Assembly: GCA_002409365.1 (NCBI GenBank)
Contig: DHUW01000106.1
Span: 13,658 to 38,581 of the forward strand
Source: Anaerolineaceae bacterium UBA5224
GTDB taxonomy: Bacteria; Chloroflexota; Anaerolineae; Anaerolineales; Anaerolineaceae
Length of the DNA stretch: 24,924 nucleotides
Reading direction: 5' to 3'
Position numbers and translations under genes: made by a program
Shown: piece by piece, positions 1 to 7,433 of the stretch
How the letters are laid out: every line of letters starts with the position of its first letter
Position numbering within the stretch: the first letter of the stretch is position 1
The notes under the pieces: model-generated
What the model was told of the DNA's origin: nothing
Databases searched by the model: none
Seen by the model: only the letters and a program-made list of their open reading frames with translations

Positions 1-1106
1 CGGGTCTCGATTGGTCGGTTGTGCAGCAGGAAAGCATCGGCGATGTCACCCAGTTTCTCGAGTGCTTCGTCATTCTCGGTTACGATCGGCTCTTCACTCA
101 AATTGCCACTGGTCATGACCAGGACTTCAGGGTAATTGTCTCTTTTTTCCAGAAGGAGATAATGTAAGGGAGTGTAGGGCAGCATAAACCCGAGCGTGTC
201 TTGATCAGGTGACACAATTTTTGCCAACTCCTTTCCTTTTTCCGTCAGGTTAAATACGACAATGGGTTTCTGGGTGGAGGTCAGCAAATTTTCTTCTTCT
301 GGAGAGATTCGGGCATACTCCCGGATGATTTTCAGATTCCAGGACATAAGCGCGAAGGGTTTGCCACTTCTGCGCTTGCGAAGCCTGAGTTCAGAAACAG
401 TGCCTGTATTTTGAGCGTCGCAAGCCAAATGAAATCCACCCAAGCCTTTCAGTGCAAGGATTTTTCCATCTGCCAACATCTGGCGGGTAACCTGGATTGC
501 TTCTTCTCCAACTGAGATTGGTTTGTTTTTCGTTTGAAGCCAGACTTGTGGTCCGCAAACCGGGCAGGCGATGGGTTGGGCGTGAAAACGCCGGTCGCTG
601 GGGTCTTGATATTCTCGCGCACAATCTGGGCAGAGCGGAAAACCAGCCATGCTGGTGTTGGAACGATCGTAGGGGATGCTTTTCACGATCGAAAAGCGCG
701 GACCGCAGTTGGTACAGTTAATAAACGGGTAGCGATAACGACGGTCAGAAGGGTCGAAGAGTTCCTTCAGACAATCCGGGCAGATGTCCAGATCAGGGGA
801 GACCGGCAAAAAAACAGTCTGATCATCCTGGCTTTCGATGATTTCGAAGATTGTGTAAGCGTGGACAGGTACTTCCCAGGTTTGAAAGTCATCGACATGA
901 GCCTTAAGGGGCGGGTTTTCTCTCAGCTCCTGTAAAAATGCATTCACCTGCGAGGCGTCACCGTACACTTCAATTTCAACACCGTGAGCGGAGTTTAAAA
1001 CCCAACCCTTCATGCCATGTTTTTGCGCATAGCCATAAACCGTTGGTCTGAAGCCAACACCCTGGACGATGCCTGTAATCAGCACCCGCTTGTTAATTGC
1101 GTTCAT
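1..1106 (-). CDS. hypF: HypF, carbamoyltransferase for [NiFe] hydrogenase maturation (partial, 3' end outside window)
   Basis: HypF uses carbamoyl phosphate and ATP to make the thiocarbamate on HypE that becomes the CN ligand of the [NiFe] active site. About 368 N-terminal codons are visible; the frame is open to the window edge. The acylphosphatase domain (about residues 1-90) has GIVQGVGFRP with the catalytic Arg20 and Asn38. Two zinc-finger units follow, with Cys at 109, 112, 131, 134, 159, 162, 181 and 184, including NCTNCGPRFSI and ACPVCGP. The YrdC-like domain starts near residue 200 and the last visible residues are HNRPIET, as in the family. The missing part would hold the Kae1-like carbamoyltransferase domain. 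The ATG directly follows the hypB stop (TAAATG), so translation is probably coupled. Last gene of a hypA-hypB-hypF run; hypC, D and E may lie beyond the edge. Confidence 0.95.
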   Translation of the reverse strand, partial: MNAINKRVLITGIVQGVGFRPTVYGYAQKHGMKGWVLNSAHGVEIEVYGDASQVNAFLQELRENPPLKAHVDDFQTWEVPVHAYTIFEIIESQDDQTVFLPVSPDLDICPDCLKELFDPSDRRYRYPFINCTNCGPRFSIVKSIPYDRSNTSMAGFPLCPDCAREYQDPSDRRFHAQPIACPVCGPQVWLQTKNKPISVGEEAIQVTRQMLADGKILALKGLGGFHLACDAQNTGTVSELRLRKRRSGKPFALMSWNLKIIREYARISPEEENLLTSTQKPIVVFNLTEKGKELAKIVSPDQDTLGFMLPYTPLHYLLLEKRDNYPEVLVMTSGNLSEEPIVTENDEALEKLGDIADAFLLHNRPIET

Positions 1107-1772
1107 TTATTCCTGAATATTCCCAACCTTTTCCTGCAGCCACTTGATCCAGCCGTCAAAACCTTCACCAGTTTTTGCACTGACCTCGAAAGTTTTTAAA
1201 TTGGGGTTGAGCATCTCGACACCTTGACGGAAGTAATCCATACGAAAATCAATATACGGCAACAGGTCGACCTTGTTGATGATCAGCACATCAATATTGC
1301 GGTAGATATTTGGGTACTTGTAGGGCTTATCATCGCCTTCAGGAACCGACGCAATGAGGATATTAGCATGATTGCCAAGCACAAAACTAGCAGGGCAGAT
1401 CAAGTTGCCCACATTTTCGATCAGAAGCAGATTGATCTCATCGAGGTCGAACTCATCAAGCGCCAGACCGACCATATTGGCGTCCAGGTGGCAGTCGCCG
1501 CCGGTGTTGATCTGGACTGCGGGCATGCCAGCTGCGACGATTTTGTCGGAGTCGATCGTGACGGGAGCAGTATCACCTTCCATTACTCCCAGGTGGATAT
1601 CCTTGGGCAATCTGGCGATGGTTTGAAGAATAAAAGTGGTTTTGCCAGCGCCTGGTGATGCCATGACATTAATGGCAAAAACACCGTGGTCATCCAGTTT
1701 TTTTCTGTTTTGCTGCGCTAATTGTTCGTTGGAATCCAGAATTCTTTTAACGATCTCAACTCGTTGTTTCAT
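1107..1772 (-). CDS. hypB: HypB, GTPase for nickel insertion into [NiFe] hydrogenase
   Basis: HypB is a SIMIBI-class GTPase that works with HypA to deliver Ni to the hydrogenase large subunit. The 221-residue protein has the P-loop SPGAGKTT (39-46), the Cys/His metal site at the GTPase dimer interface (Cys94-His95 in GGDCHLDA and Cys126 in NLICPASF), SVPEGDDKPYKYP (142-154) and NKVD (166-169). The N-terminal high-affinity CxxCGC nickel motif and the His-rich stretch of some HypB proteins are absent. The frame stays open upstream to 1904, but that extension overlaps hypA and does not look like HypB. I chose the ATG at 1772, which has an AGAGGA ribosome site about 9 nt upstream. This start overlaps the hypA end by 17 bp. 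Confidence 0.95.
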   Translation of the reverse strand: MKQRVEIVKRILDSNEQLAQQNRKKLDDHGVFAINVMASPGAGKTTFILQTIARLPKDIHLGVMEGDTAPVTIDSDKIVAAGMPAVQINTGGDCHLDANMVGLALDEFDLDEINLLLIENVGNLICPASFVLGNHANILIASVPEGDDKPYKYPNIYRNIDVLIINKVDLLPYIDFRMDYFRQGVEMLNPNLKTFEVSAKTGEGFDGWIKWLQEKVGNIQE

Positions 1773-2130
1773 CTGTGTTGTTTTCCTCTTTTCGAATTTC
1801 GATATGGTCGACCTGGAACTCTTCTCCAGTGATAATTTCGATATTGATGCTTTTACAATTGGGGCAGGGAACCAGTTCGTCCTCCATAGTAAATTCCGTA
1901 TCACAGTTCAGGCAGTGTAAAACCGCCGGGATGCGGTTGAAGTGGAGGATTGCTTCCTCTGCAATGGTGCCCTTGCTGATATGATCCCAATAAAATTGAA
2001 CAGAATCATCGATGATGGATGAAAGAGCCCCGATCGAGAGGGTAATATCGGTTACTTTTAGGGCATGATTTTCCTTGGCAGACTGGATCACAATCGCCAG
2101 AAGGCTTTCTGTTACTGATAATTCATGCAT
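1756..2130 (-). CDS. hypA: HypA, nickel metallochaperone
   Basis: HypA binds Ni through its N-terminal MHE motif and passes it to the hydrogenase precursor with HypB. The 124-residue protein starts MHELS (Ni ligand His2) and carries the structural zinc site as two CxxC pairs, Cys73/Cys76 and Cys89/Cys92. Length and layout are normal. It is first in a hypA-hypB-hypF run. The start is unusual: seven T residues and a 9-bp hairpin lie directly upstream, and the only purine-rich ribosome-site candidate (GAGGGG) sits inside the 3' arm of that hairpin, about 12 nt from the ATG. See the terminator entry at 2131-2162. Confidence 0.95.
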   Translation of the reverse strand: MHELSVTESLLAIVIQSAKENHALKVTDITLSIGALSSIIDDSVQFYWDHISKGTIAEEAILHFNRIPAVLHCLNCDTEFTMEDELVPCPNCKSINIEIITGEEFQVDHIEIRKEENNTDETTS

Positions 2131-2162
2131 AAAAAAATTATACCCCTCGTGATGAGGGGTAT
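2131..2162 (-). terminator. Terminator-like hairpin between fdhD and hypA, abutting the hypA start
   Basis: Arms at 2140-2148 and 2154-2162 are a perfect 9-bp inverted repeat (ATACCCCTC / GAGGGGTAT) with a 5-nt loop. Read on the minus strand the stem is followed by AATTTTTTT, and the next base is the A of the hypA ATG. This is the shape of an intrinsic terminator for fdhD, but the 3' arm also holds the only candidate SD of hypA, and TATAAT at 2142-2137 could be a -10 element giving a leaderless hypA transcript. No good -35 is seen. Which role applies cannot be decided from sequence. Confidence 0.6.
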
Positions 2163-2181
2163 TTGCCTGCGATATCTAAGC

Positions 2182-2952
2182 CTAAGAGCAGACCAGGTAT
2201 TCTGGATGGGCATAAATATAATACTGCCTAGGACGCATATAGCCGACAAGGCAGATACCAGCTTTTTCTGCAATCCCTATCGCCAGGGCTGTCGGCGAGG
2301 TGCGGGAAACAAGGATCAGACTTCCTATTGAAACGCTTTTTAGGATCATCTCAGAACTTATTCGCCCACTGATCATCATTATTGTCGGGTTAATCCTGTT
2401 TTCCATCCGCAACCAGGCTCCAGCCAGTTTGTCCAGACAATTATGACGCCCTAAATCTTCCATGATGATGTCAATATCCTGACCATCGCTCAATGCTGCA
2501 CTATGAAACCCTCCTACGAGGTCGTGCAATTTTTGTTCTTCATTAAAACGAGTATAAAGCCAGGACAATTTTTTGGCAGGCAATGAGAACTCACCGACGT
2601 TTCTTGCTGCAATTTCATTATGGGGTAATGCCATCCCGGTAGTTGTACGATGAAAATGGCTCGGTTTTGTGACCTGCCTGTCCAATTTAATTTCGATCCT
2701 TGAAAAGTCCGGGTTTAATTGCATAGATAGAACCTGACCCATATCAGAAATTACGTTTTCATTCCAAAGAAAACCAAGTGCGAGTTCTTCCAAATTTGTC
2801 GGAGAACAGATGAAGGTTACCCATTTTTCGCCGTTGATGATCAATTCCAGCATATGCTCCTGGATGACTGGTATGTTTTCGTCGATGCAAGAGTCGTTTG
2901 AGATTGTATAAGTCTTTACTTTATATTCACGATAAGGTTTTTGTGTTTTCAT
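2182..2952 (-). CDS. fdhD: FdhD-family sulfur carrier for formate dehydrogenase, lacking the CxxC motif
   Basis: FdhD moves sulfur from IscS to the bis-MGD cofactor of formate dehydrogenase. The 256-residue protein has the family landmarks: CSPTNLEELALGFLWNE (49-65), VGGFHSAAL, EDLGRHNCLDK, SGRISSEM and SRTSPTALAIGIAEKAGICLVGYMRP. However, the loop that in E. coli FdhD holds Cys121 and Cys124 (typically S-CGVCG) reads TTTGMALPH here (103-111) and has no Cys. The five Cys left in the protein lie elsewhere. It sits downstream of the fdhA terminator and divergent from mobA, fitting a role in FdhA maturation. No strong SD precedes the ATG. The family call is safe; the biochemical activity is uncertain. 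Confidence 0.88.
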   Translation of the reverse strand: MKTQKPYREYKVKTYTISNDSCIDENIPVIQEHMLELIINGEKWVTFICSPTNLEELALGFLWNENVISDMGQVLSMQLNPDFSRIEIKLDRQVTKPSHFHRTTTGMALPHNEIAARNVGEFSLPAKKLSWLYTRFNEEQKLHDLVGGFHSAALSDGQDIDIIMEDLGRHNCLDKLAGAWLRMENRINPTIMMISGRISSEMILKSVSIGSLILVSRTSPTALAIGIAEKAGICLVGYMRPRQYYIYAHPEYLVCS

Positions 2953-3017
2953 AGAATTAATATGTATGGCAATAATCCCTGATTAATATTGTGTTTATTC
3001 GAAAATTTGCTAGGTCC

Positions 3018-3038
3018 ATTATAATAGCCAATGAGGTG
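3018..3038. promoter_or_regulatory. Divergent fdhD/mobA promoter region with a shared -10 element and the mobA SD
   Basis: The 88-bp gap between the divergent fdhD and mobA starts contains ATTATAAT at 3018-3025. It gives TATAAT on the plus strand (3020-3025) and TATAAT on the minus strand (3023-3018), so one AT-rich core could serve both directions. The -35 candidates are weak (TTCGAA at 2998-3003 for mobA, TTCCAT read from 3046-3041 for fdhD). A GAGGTG ribosome site at 3033-3038 lies only 2-4 nt from the mobA ATG at 3041. Confidence 0.45.
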
Positions 3039-3040
3039 TT

Positions 3041-3673
3041 ATGGAATCGAATACCAGTTCTAGCTCTATAAGTTTAGTTATCCAAGCTGGAGGGAAATCC
3101 AGCAGAATGGGCGAAAATAAGATGCTTATGCAGTTCTTGGGAGTACCTTTAATCGAAAGAGTGCTGGAAAGGACTAAAAATATCGCCCAGGAGGTTATTG
3201 TCGTAAGCAATGTACCGGATGAGTTGGCGTTTTTGGATGCAAAAATTGTGAGAGATAGCATCGGTGGTCTGGGCGCTATTGGAGGACTATATACGGCAAT
3301 GGACAAAGCCAGTAACGAATTAGTAGCGGTGGTTGCCGGCGACTTGCCTTTTGTGAGTACTGCTATTCTCAATGAGGGAGTACGGCTTCTTGAGTTAACA
3401 GGTGGGGATGTGGCAATTCCGAAGATAGGGAGAAAGTTTTTTGAACCACTTCACGCTGTTTATCGCCGGGATACTTGTAAGAACGCGATTTTTCAGGCAA
3501 TTAAGGAAGATAAAAGGCGTTTGGTTTCATGGCTACCATCAGTTCGAGTCATTGAGATGGATGATGAACTGTGTCGACAGTTGGACCCAGATAGCCTGGC
3601 TTTTACCAATATCAATAGTAAGGAAGATTTCTTGCAGGCTGAACAAATCGGACTTTGCTACCAGACCAAATAG
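3041..3673 (+). CDS. mobA: MobA-like molybdenum cofactor guanylyltransferase
   Basis: MobA transfers GMP from GTP to molybdopterin, building the guanine dinucleotide form (MGD) needed by FdhA. The 210-residue protein has the nucleotide-binding loop QAGGKSSRMG with Lys27 (15-27), GALYTA-like GGLYTAMDKA (81-90) and the metal-binding Asp101 in VVAGDLPFVS. Length is normal. A short Ser-rich N-terminus (residues 4-9) precedes the first beta strand. It is the only plus-strand gene in the left half of the window, transcribed divergently from fdhD and convergently towards fdhA, and ends 17 nt before a shared bidirectional terminator. Its position between fdhD and fdhA fits supply of cofactor for that enzyme. 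MobA versus a related nucleotidyltransferase such as MocA is settled mainly by context. Confidence 0.87.
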   Translation: MESNTSSSSISLVIQAGGKSSRMGENKMLMQFLGVPLIERVLERTKNIAQEVIVVSNVPDELAFLDAKIVRDSIGGLGAIGGLYTAMDKASNELVAVVAGDLPFVSTAILNEGVRLLELTGGDVAIPKIGRKFFEPLHAVYRRDTCKNAIFQAIKEDKRRLVSWLPSVRVIEMDDELCRQLDPDSLAFTNINSKEDFLQAEQIGLCYQTK

Positions 3674-3690
3674 GACTTGAAAGAAAAAAG

Positions 3691-3724
3691 AAAAAACCCC
3701 GCTAGTTGAACAGCGGGGTTTTTT
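3691..3724. terminator. Bidirectional intrinsic terminator between mobA and fdhA
   Basis: AAAAAACCCCGCT (3691-3703) and AGCGGGGTTTTTT (3712-3724) form a perfect inverted repeat around an 8-nt loop. There is a GC-rich stem core and a six-T tail on each strand. It sits 17 nt after the mobA stop and 12 nt after the fdhA stop on the other strand, so it can end transcription from both sides and closes the formate dehydrogenase operon. Confidence 0.92.
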
Positions 3725-3736
3725 GTTACCTAGAAA

Positions 3737-6502
3737 TTAGTTTACTGCCTCGATCTTGACCGCGGTGACTTTATATTCCGGAATCTTGGCAATCGGGTCC
3801 AGTGCAGCTTTAGTCAGTTCATTGACATTGGCTTTGGGGAAGTGGAAGTTGCCATAGATCAAACCTTCTGGCACACGATTGGTTACCCAGGCACGTGCTG
3901 TGATTTCACCACGACGTGAAGTAACTTTTACATGGTTCACTTCTTCATTCAATCCAAGCTGGGAAGCATCTTCAGGTGAAACCTCGATCAGAGGTTCACC
4001 ATAGATTTCCATCAATTCTTTAACACGACGGGTTTGCTCGCCACTATGCCAGTGATAAATCACGCGACCAGTAGTCAACATGACCGGGTAATCCTTATCG
4101 GGCAATTCGGAAGGATCCAGGTGAATCGCAGGTAAGAATGTAGCTTTACCGCGGGTGAACTTTCCGATGTGCAGAATAGGCGTTCCGGGATGGGTTGCAT
4201 CTGGGCAAGGCCAGCATAAAGTCTCACCGGCATTCAGCCGGTCATGCGAGATACCGCCATAACTGGGGGTTAGAGCAGCCACCTCAGCCATAATCTCACT
4301 TGAATCAGCATAATCCCAACCTGCATGAGGAGCAGAAGAATCGATCTGGCGACCGCCCTGGGCTATGACACGTTTTGCCAGATCGGAAATCACTGCCCAA
4401 TCAGGTCTGGAGTCACCGCGAGGAGTGATAGCTTCACGTACCATTTGCACACGGCGTTCGGTACTTGTAAATGTGCCTGTTTTTTCAGCGAAGGTAACAC
4501 CAGGTAAGAGCACATCTGCATATTTTGAGGTCTCTGTTGGGAAAATCTCTTGAAGTGCAAAGAAATCTAACTCTTCAAGGCAGTGCCTGATGTGATTGGT
4601 ATCAGGATCTGTCATCATCGGATTTTCGCCCAGGATGTAAAGTGCCTTGGTGGTTCCTTCAAGAACACCCGGTATGATCTCAGTGACGGTTTTGCCAACT
4701 TTATTCGAAAGTGTGGTACCCCAGGCTTTTTCGAATTTTTGTTGAGAAATCTCAGCAGTAACCGACTGATAACCAGGATAAACATTGACCAAGCAGCCCA
4801 TATCACAGGCTCCCTGGACGTTATTTTGACCACGCAATGGGTTCACACCGCTACCAGGAATACCAAAGTTGCCGAGCAGTAACTGTAAATCAGCCAGGGA
4901 AAATACGTTATGAACACCAACAGTATGCTGGGTGATACCCATCGCCCAGAAAACAGCCATAGGCGCATTCTTTACAATTATTTCCACTGCCTGATACAAT
5001 TTTTCAACAGGAAGACCAGTAATTTCTGAGACCTTCTCGGGTGGATATTTTTTGACGTTTTCTACCAGTGCATCAAAGTTTTCTGTTCGTTCTTCAATAA
5101 ACTGCTTATTCTCATAACCTTTTTCAAGGATGATATACATCATACCGTTAACCAGGGCTATGTCAGTACCGGGTTTATGCTGAAGGTGCAAAGTAGCAAA
5201 TTCAGTCAGCTCGATTTTTCGGGGATCTGCCACAACCAATTTGACACCTCGATCCAACACCGCCTGACGCATCTTTGCGCCAAAGACCGGATGTTGTTCG
5301 GTAGTGTTTGAACCGATAACGAACATAGAGTTTGCGTGCTCATAGACATCCTGCATTGTATTAGTCATTGCACCAGAACCGAGAGTTGTTGCCAGGCCTG
5401 CTACTGTACTGGCATGACAAAGACGTGCACAATGGTCAATATTGTTTGTACCAATCACCTGGCGGGCAAACTTATTCATTAAGTAGTTTTCTTCGTTTGT
5501 GCATTTTGCAGAAGATAACACACCGACACTGTCAGGACCATATGTATCACGTGACCGGGCGAGGTTTTGGGCAACAAGGTCGAGCGCTGTATCCCAATCG
5601 GTCTCCACCCAGGCTCCACGATCGGCCTTTGAAGGGCGTGTGGTACCGTTGAGAAGGTACTCGCGCACCAAAGGTTTGGTGAGACGATCCTCATGATGGA
5701 TATAAGGAAATCCGAAGCGTCCTTTAACACAGAGGTGCATTCCATTGGCCGGAGCGAGCGGGTTGGAAGTAACTTTCACTACCTTGTCATTAATGACATT
5801 GAAGTCAAACTGGCAGCCAACACCACAGTAAGCACAGGTTGTGGTTACTTTCTTTTCAGCAGGCTGAGTGTTAATTGTAGGTTTCAATGACAAGGCGCCA
5901 GTGGGACAATAAGCAACACATGCTCCGCAGGATTCACAGCGAGCATCGATCATATTTTCATCTATGCCGGCTGTAATATGAGATTCAAAGCCTCTTTCCG
6001 AAACACCCCAGACAAACCGCCCCTGAACTTCGGCACAAGCTCTAACACAGCGAGTACACAGAATACATTTGTTCCGATCTATAAAAACGAAAGGATTGGG
6101 GTCAGGGTCAATTTCATAGCGCTTTTTTGAGGACATGTGCTGATGAGGGTCCAAGCCATATTGATGTGCCAGTTTGAATAGTTCATTGTTTGACTCATCA
6201 GGTTTGTAACCTTCGTCGTAGTAAACGCTCAAAAGAAGTTTAAGAACCAATTTTCGCGAAGAAGTCAAAGCTTCGTTTTCAGTCTCAATTTCCATACCTT
6301 CATTTATTGGAGTTGTGCAGGCTGTCTGTAACGCTCTTGCTCCTTTGACTTCTACCAGGCACATGCGACATGCTCCTGTCGGAGAAAGGTCTTTGTGGTT
6401 GCAAAGTGTTGGAATTGTAATTCCAGCATGATTCGCAGCCTGCAGAATTGTCCAATTGGGTTTTGCATCAATTTCGATGCCATTTATTATTATTTTTGTC
6501 AT
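3737..6502 (-). CDS. fdhA: Molybdopterin formate dehydrogenase, catalytic subunit with NuoG-like N-terminus
   Basis: This 921-residue protein is a cytoplasmic (no Tat signal) formate dehydrogenase alpha subunit interconverting formate and CO2. In order: a [2Fe-2S] domain (Cys34, 45, 48, 62); two [4Fe-4S] units (Cys146/149/152/156 and Cys189/192/195/199); the molybdopterin-domain [4Fe-4S] (Cys223/226/230/258); the active-site loop CARLCHASTVAGL with Cys362 (codon TGT, so Cys not Sec) and His363; and the C-terminal dinucleotide-binding domain with TTGRVIYHWHSGEQTRR. The His/Cys [4Fe-4S] site often found between the [2Fe-2S] and ferredoxin domains is missing: there is no Cys between 62 and 146. 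The start has an SD (AGAAGGA) about 7 nt upstream. It is the last gene of the nuoE-HATPase-Trx-nuoF-focA-fdhA run, which suggests NAD(H)-linked and possibly ferredoxin-linked activity. A related molybdopterin oxidoreductase is possible, but the formate channel, fdhD and mobA nearby favour FDH. Confidence 0.92.
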   Translation of the reverse strand: MTKIIINGIEIDAKPNWTILQAANHAGITIPTLCNHKDLSPTGACRMCLVEVKGARALQTACTTPINEGMEIETENEALTSSRKLVLKLLLSVYYDEGYKPDESNNELFKLAHQYGLDPHQHMSSKKRYEIDPDPNPFVFIDRNKCILCTRCVRACAEVQGRFVWGVSERGFESHITAGIDENMIDARCESCGACVAYCPTGALSLKPTINTQPAEKKVTTTCAYCGVGCQFDFNVINDKVVKVTSNPLAPANGMHLCVKGRFGFPYIHHEDRLTKPLVREYLLNGTTRPSKADRGAWVETDWDTALDLVAQNLARSRDTYGPDSVGVLSSAKCTNEENYLMNKFARQVIGTNNIDHCARLCHASTVAGLATTLGSGAMTNTMQDVYEHANSMFVIGSNTTEQHPVFGAKMRQAVLDRGVKLVVADPRKIELTEFATLHLQHKPGTDIALVNGMMYIILEKGYENKQFIEERTENFDALVENVKKYPPEKVSEITGLPVEKLYQAVEIIVKNAPMAVFWAMGITQHTVGVHNVFSLADLQLLLGNFGIPGSGVNPLRGQNNVQGACDMGCLVNVYPGYQSVTAEISQQKFEKAWGTTLSNKVGKTVTEIIPGVLEGTTKALYILGENPMMTDPDTNHIRHCLEELDFFALQEIFPTETSKYADVLLPGVTFAEKTGTFTSTERRVQMVREAITPRGDSRPDWAVISDLAKRVIAQGGRQIDSSAPHAGWDYADSSEIMAEVAALTPSYGGISHDRLNAGETLCWPCPDATHPGTPILHIGKFTRGKATFLPAIHLDPSELPDKDYPVMLTTGRVIYHWHSGEQTRRVKELMEIYGEPLIEVSPEDASQLGLNEEVNHVKVTSRRGEITARAWVTNRVPEGLIYGNFHFPKANVNELTKAALDPIAKIPEYKVTAVKIEAVN

Positions 6503-6513
6503 TTGTTTTCCTT

Positions 6514-6540
6514 CTAAGTGTGATAATTCACAGCGCTTAG
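6514..6540 (-). repeat. Imperfect inverted repeat between focA and fdhA
   Basis: CTAAG (6514-6518) pairs with CTTAG (6536-6540), and inside it TGTGA (6519-6523) pairs with TCACA (6528-6532) around a TAAT loop; three unpaired bases (6533-6535) interrupt the stem. It lies in the 66-bp gap before fdhA, ending about 12 nt before the start codon and just upstream of the SD. There is no T-run, so it is not a terminator. It may stabilise or process the mRNA between the channel and enzyme genes. Confidence 0.4.
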
Positions 6541-6568
6541 CATTGTCCTTTCAGCAATCGATTCGAGG

Positions 6569-7408
6569 CTACTTGTTTTTTCTGAGATAAATCAACCAAT
6601 AAACCGCACCAATGAAGAATGCGCCACCGATAATGTTTCCAATCGTAACCGGGAGCAGATTCTTCAAGAAGAAATTACCAAGTGTAAGATTAACAAATTC
6701 ACCTGCACCAGCGGTAAAAGCTGGATCGAACCATTTGATGAAGAGACCCATCGGAATAAAATACATATTTGCCACACTATGTTCAAAACCTGCAGCTACG
6801 AAGGCAGTGATGGGCAGAATAATGGCGGCAATTTTTCCTCCAGTTGTCCGAGCGGAGAAGGTCATCCACACTGCAAGACAAACAAGCATGTTGCACATAA
6901 TTCCTAAACCAATTGCTGCTCCAAACTCCAGCCCTGATTTTGAATTAGCAATCGCCAATGCTGTTTTACCGACTGCTCCTCCAGCAAATGTGTATTGTTT
7001 CGCAAGGAGCATGATGGTTGCAACGATGACTGCGCCAACCAAATTGGCAAGGTAAACGACTCCCCAATTCCGAAGCATTTGCTTCAGAGTAATCTTCTTA
7101 CTCAATACAGCCATAATCATCAGATTGTTACCAGTGAAGAGTTCTGCACCGGCAACGATTACCAGCACCAGCCCGACGCTGAAAATTAACCCTTTAAGCA
7201 GCGAATTCAGACCAAAGGGAAAATCTGCTCCATTTGTGGCTACGGTTGTGCATAAAATCGCACCAAAAGCAATGAACGCACCGCCATAAAGACCAAGCAA
7301 AAACATTGTCCAAAAATCGAGACTGGCTTTCTTCACGCCAATATTTACTGTTTTAGCAGCCACTTCTGCCGGGGTAAGATCATCAACTGAAATAATAGGT
7401 TCTGCCAT
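6569..7408 (-). CDS. focA: Formate/nitrite transporter (FNT) family channel, probably formate
   Basis: This 279-residue membrane protein has the six hydrophobic segments and signature motifs of FNT channels: GAELFTGNN (87-95, with Thr92 at the channel constriction), GIMCNMLVCLAVWM (169-182), FVAAGFEHSVANMYFIP (203-219, with the conserved pore His210) and NLLPVTIGNIIGG near the C-terminus. FNT pentamers pass formate, nitrite or hydrosulfide. Its place directly before fdhA (66-bp gap) and 25 bp after nuoF makes formate the likely substrate, supplying or exporting it for the dehydrogenase. The N-terminus (DDLTPAEVAAK) resembles the omega-loop/helix region that gates FocA. Confidence 0.9.
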   Translation of the reverse strand: MAEPIISVDDLTPAEVAAKTVNIGVKKASLDFWTMFLLGLYGGAFIAFGAILCTTVATNGADFPFGLNSLLKGLIFSVGLVLVIVAGAELFTGNNLMIMAVLSKKITLKQMLRNWGVVYLANLVGAVIVATIMLLAKQYTFAGGAVGKTALAIANSKSGLEFGAAIGLGIMCNMLVCLAVWMTFSARTTGGKIAAIILPITAFVAAGFEHSVANMYFIPMGLFIKWFDPAFTAGAGEFVNLTLGNFFLKNLLPVTIGNIIGGAFFIGAVYWLIYLRKNK

Positions 7409-7433
7409 CTTTACTTTCCTTTATATTTTTTTA

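Noticed and set aside
1773..1904. N-terminal extension of HypB by 44 residues
   Set aside because: The extension lies inside hypA in another frame, does not resemble HypB, and the ATG at 1772 has an SD.
2989..3006. TTGTGTTTATTCGAAAAT as a third Rex-like site before fdhD/mobA
   Set aside because: The left half matches 5 of 7 positions but the right half only 2 of 7, which is chance level in AT-rich DNA.
5417..5419. Possible selenocysteine at the FdhA active site
   Set aside because: The codon for residue 362 in CARLCHAS reads TGT on the minus strand, so the residue is an ordinary cysteine and no in-frame TGA is present.
6519..6532. TGTGA-TAAT-TCACA as a Rex or CRP-type operator
   Set aside because: The half-sites are 4 bp apart, whereas both the Rex core and CRP consensus need 6 bp between TGTGA and TCACA. 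Kept only as a hairpin.
6612..7055. 147-codon open frame on the plus strand
   Set aside because: It is antisense to the formate channel gene, whose motifs are clear; no independent coding evidence.
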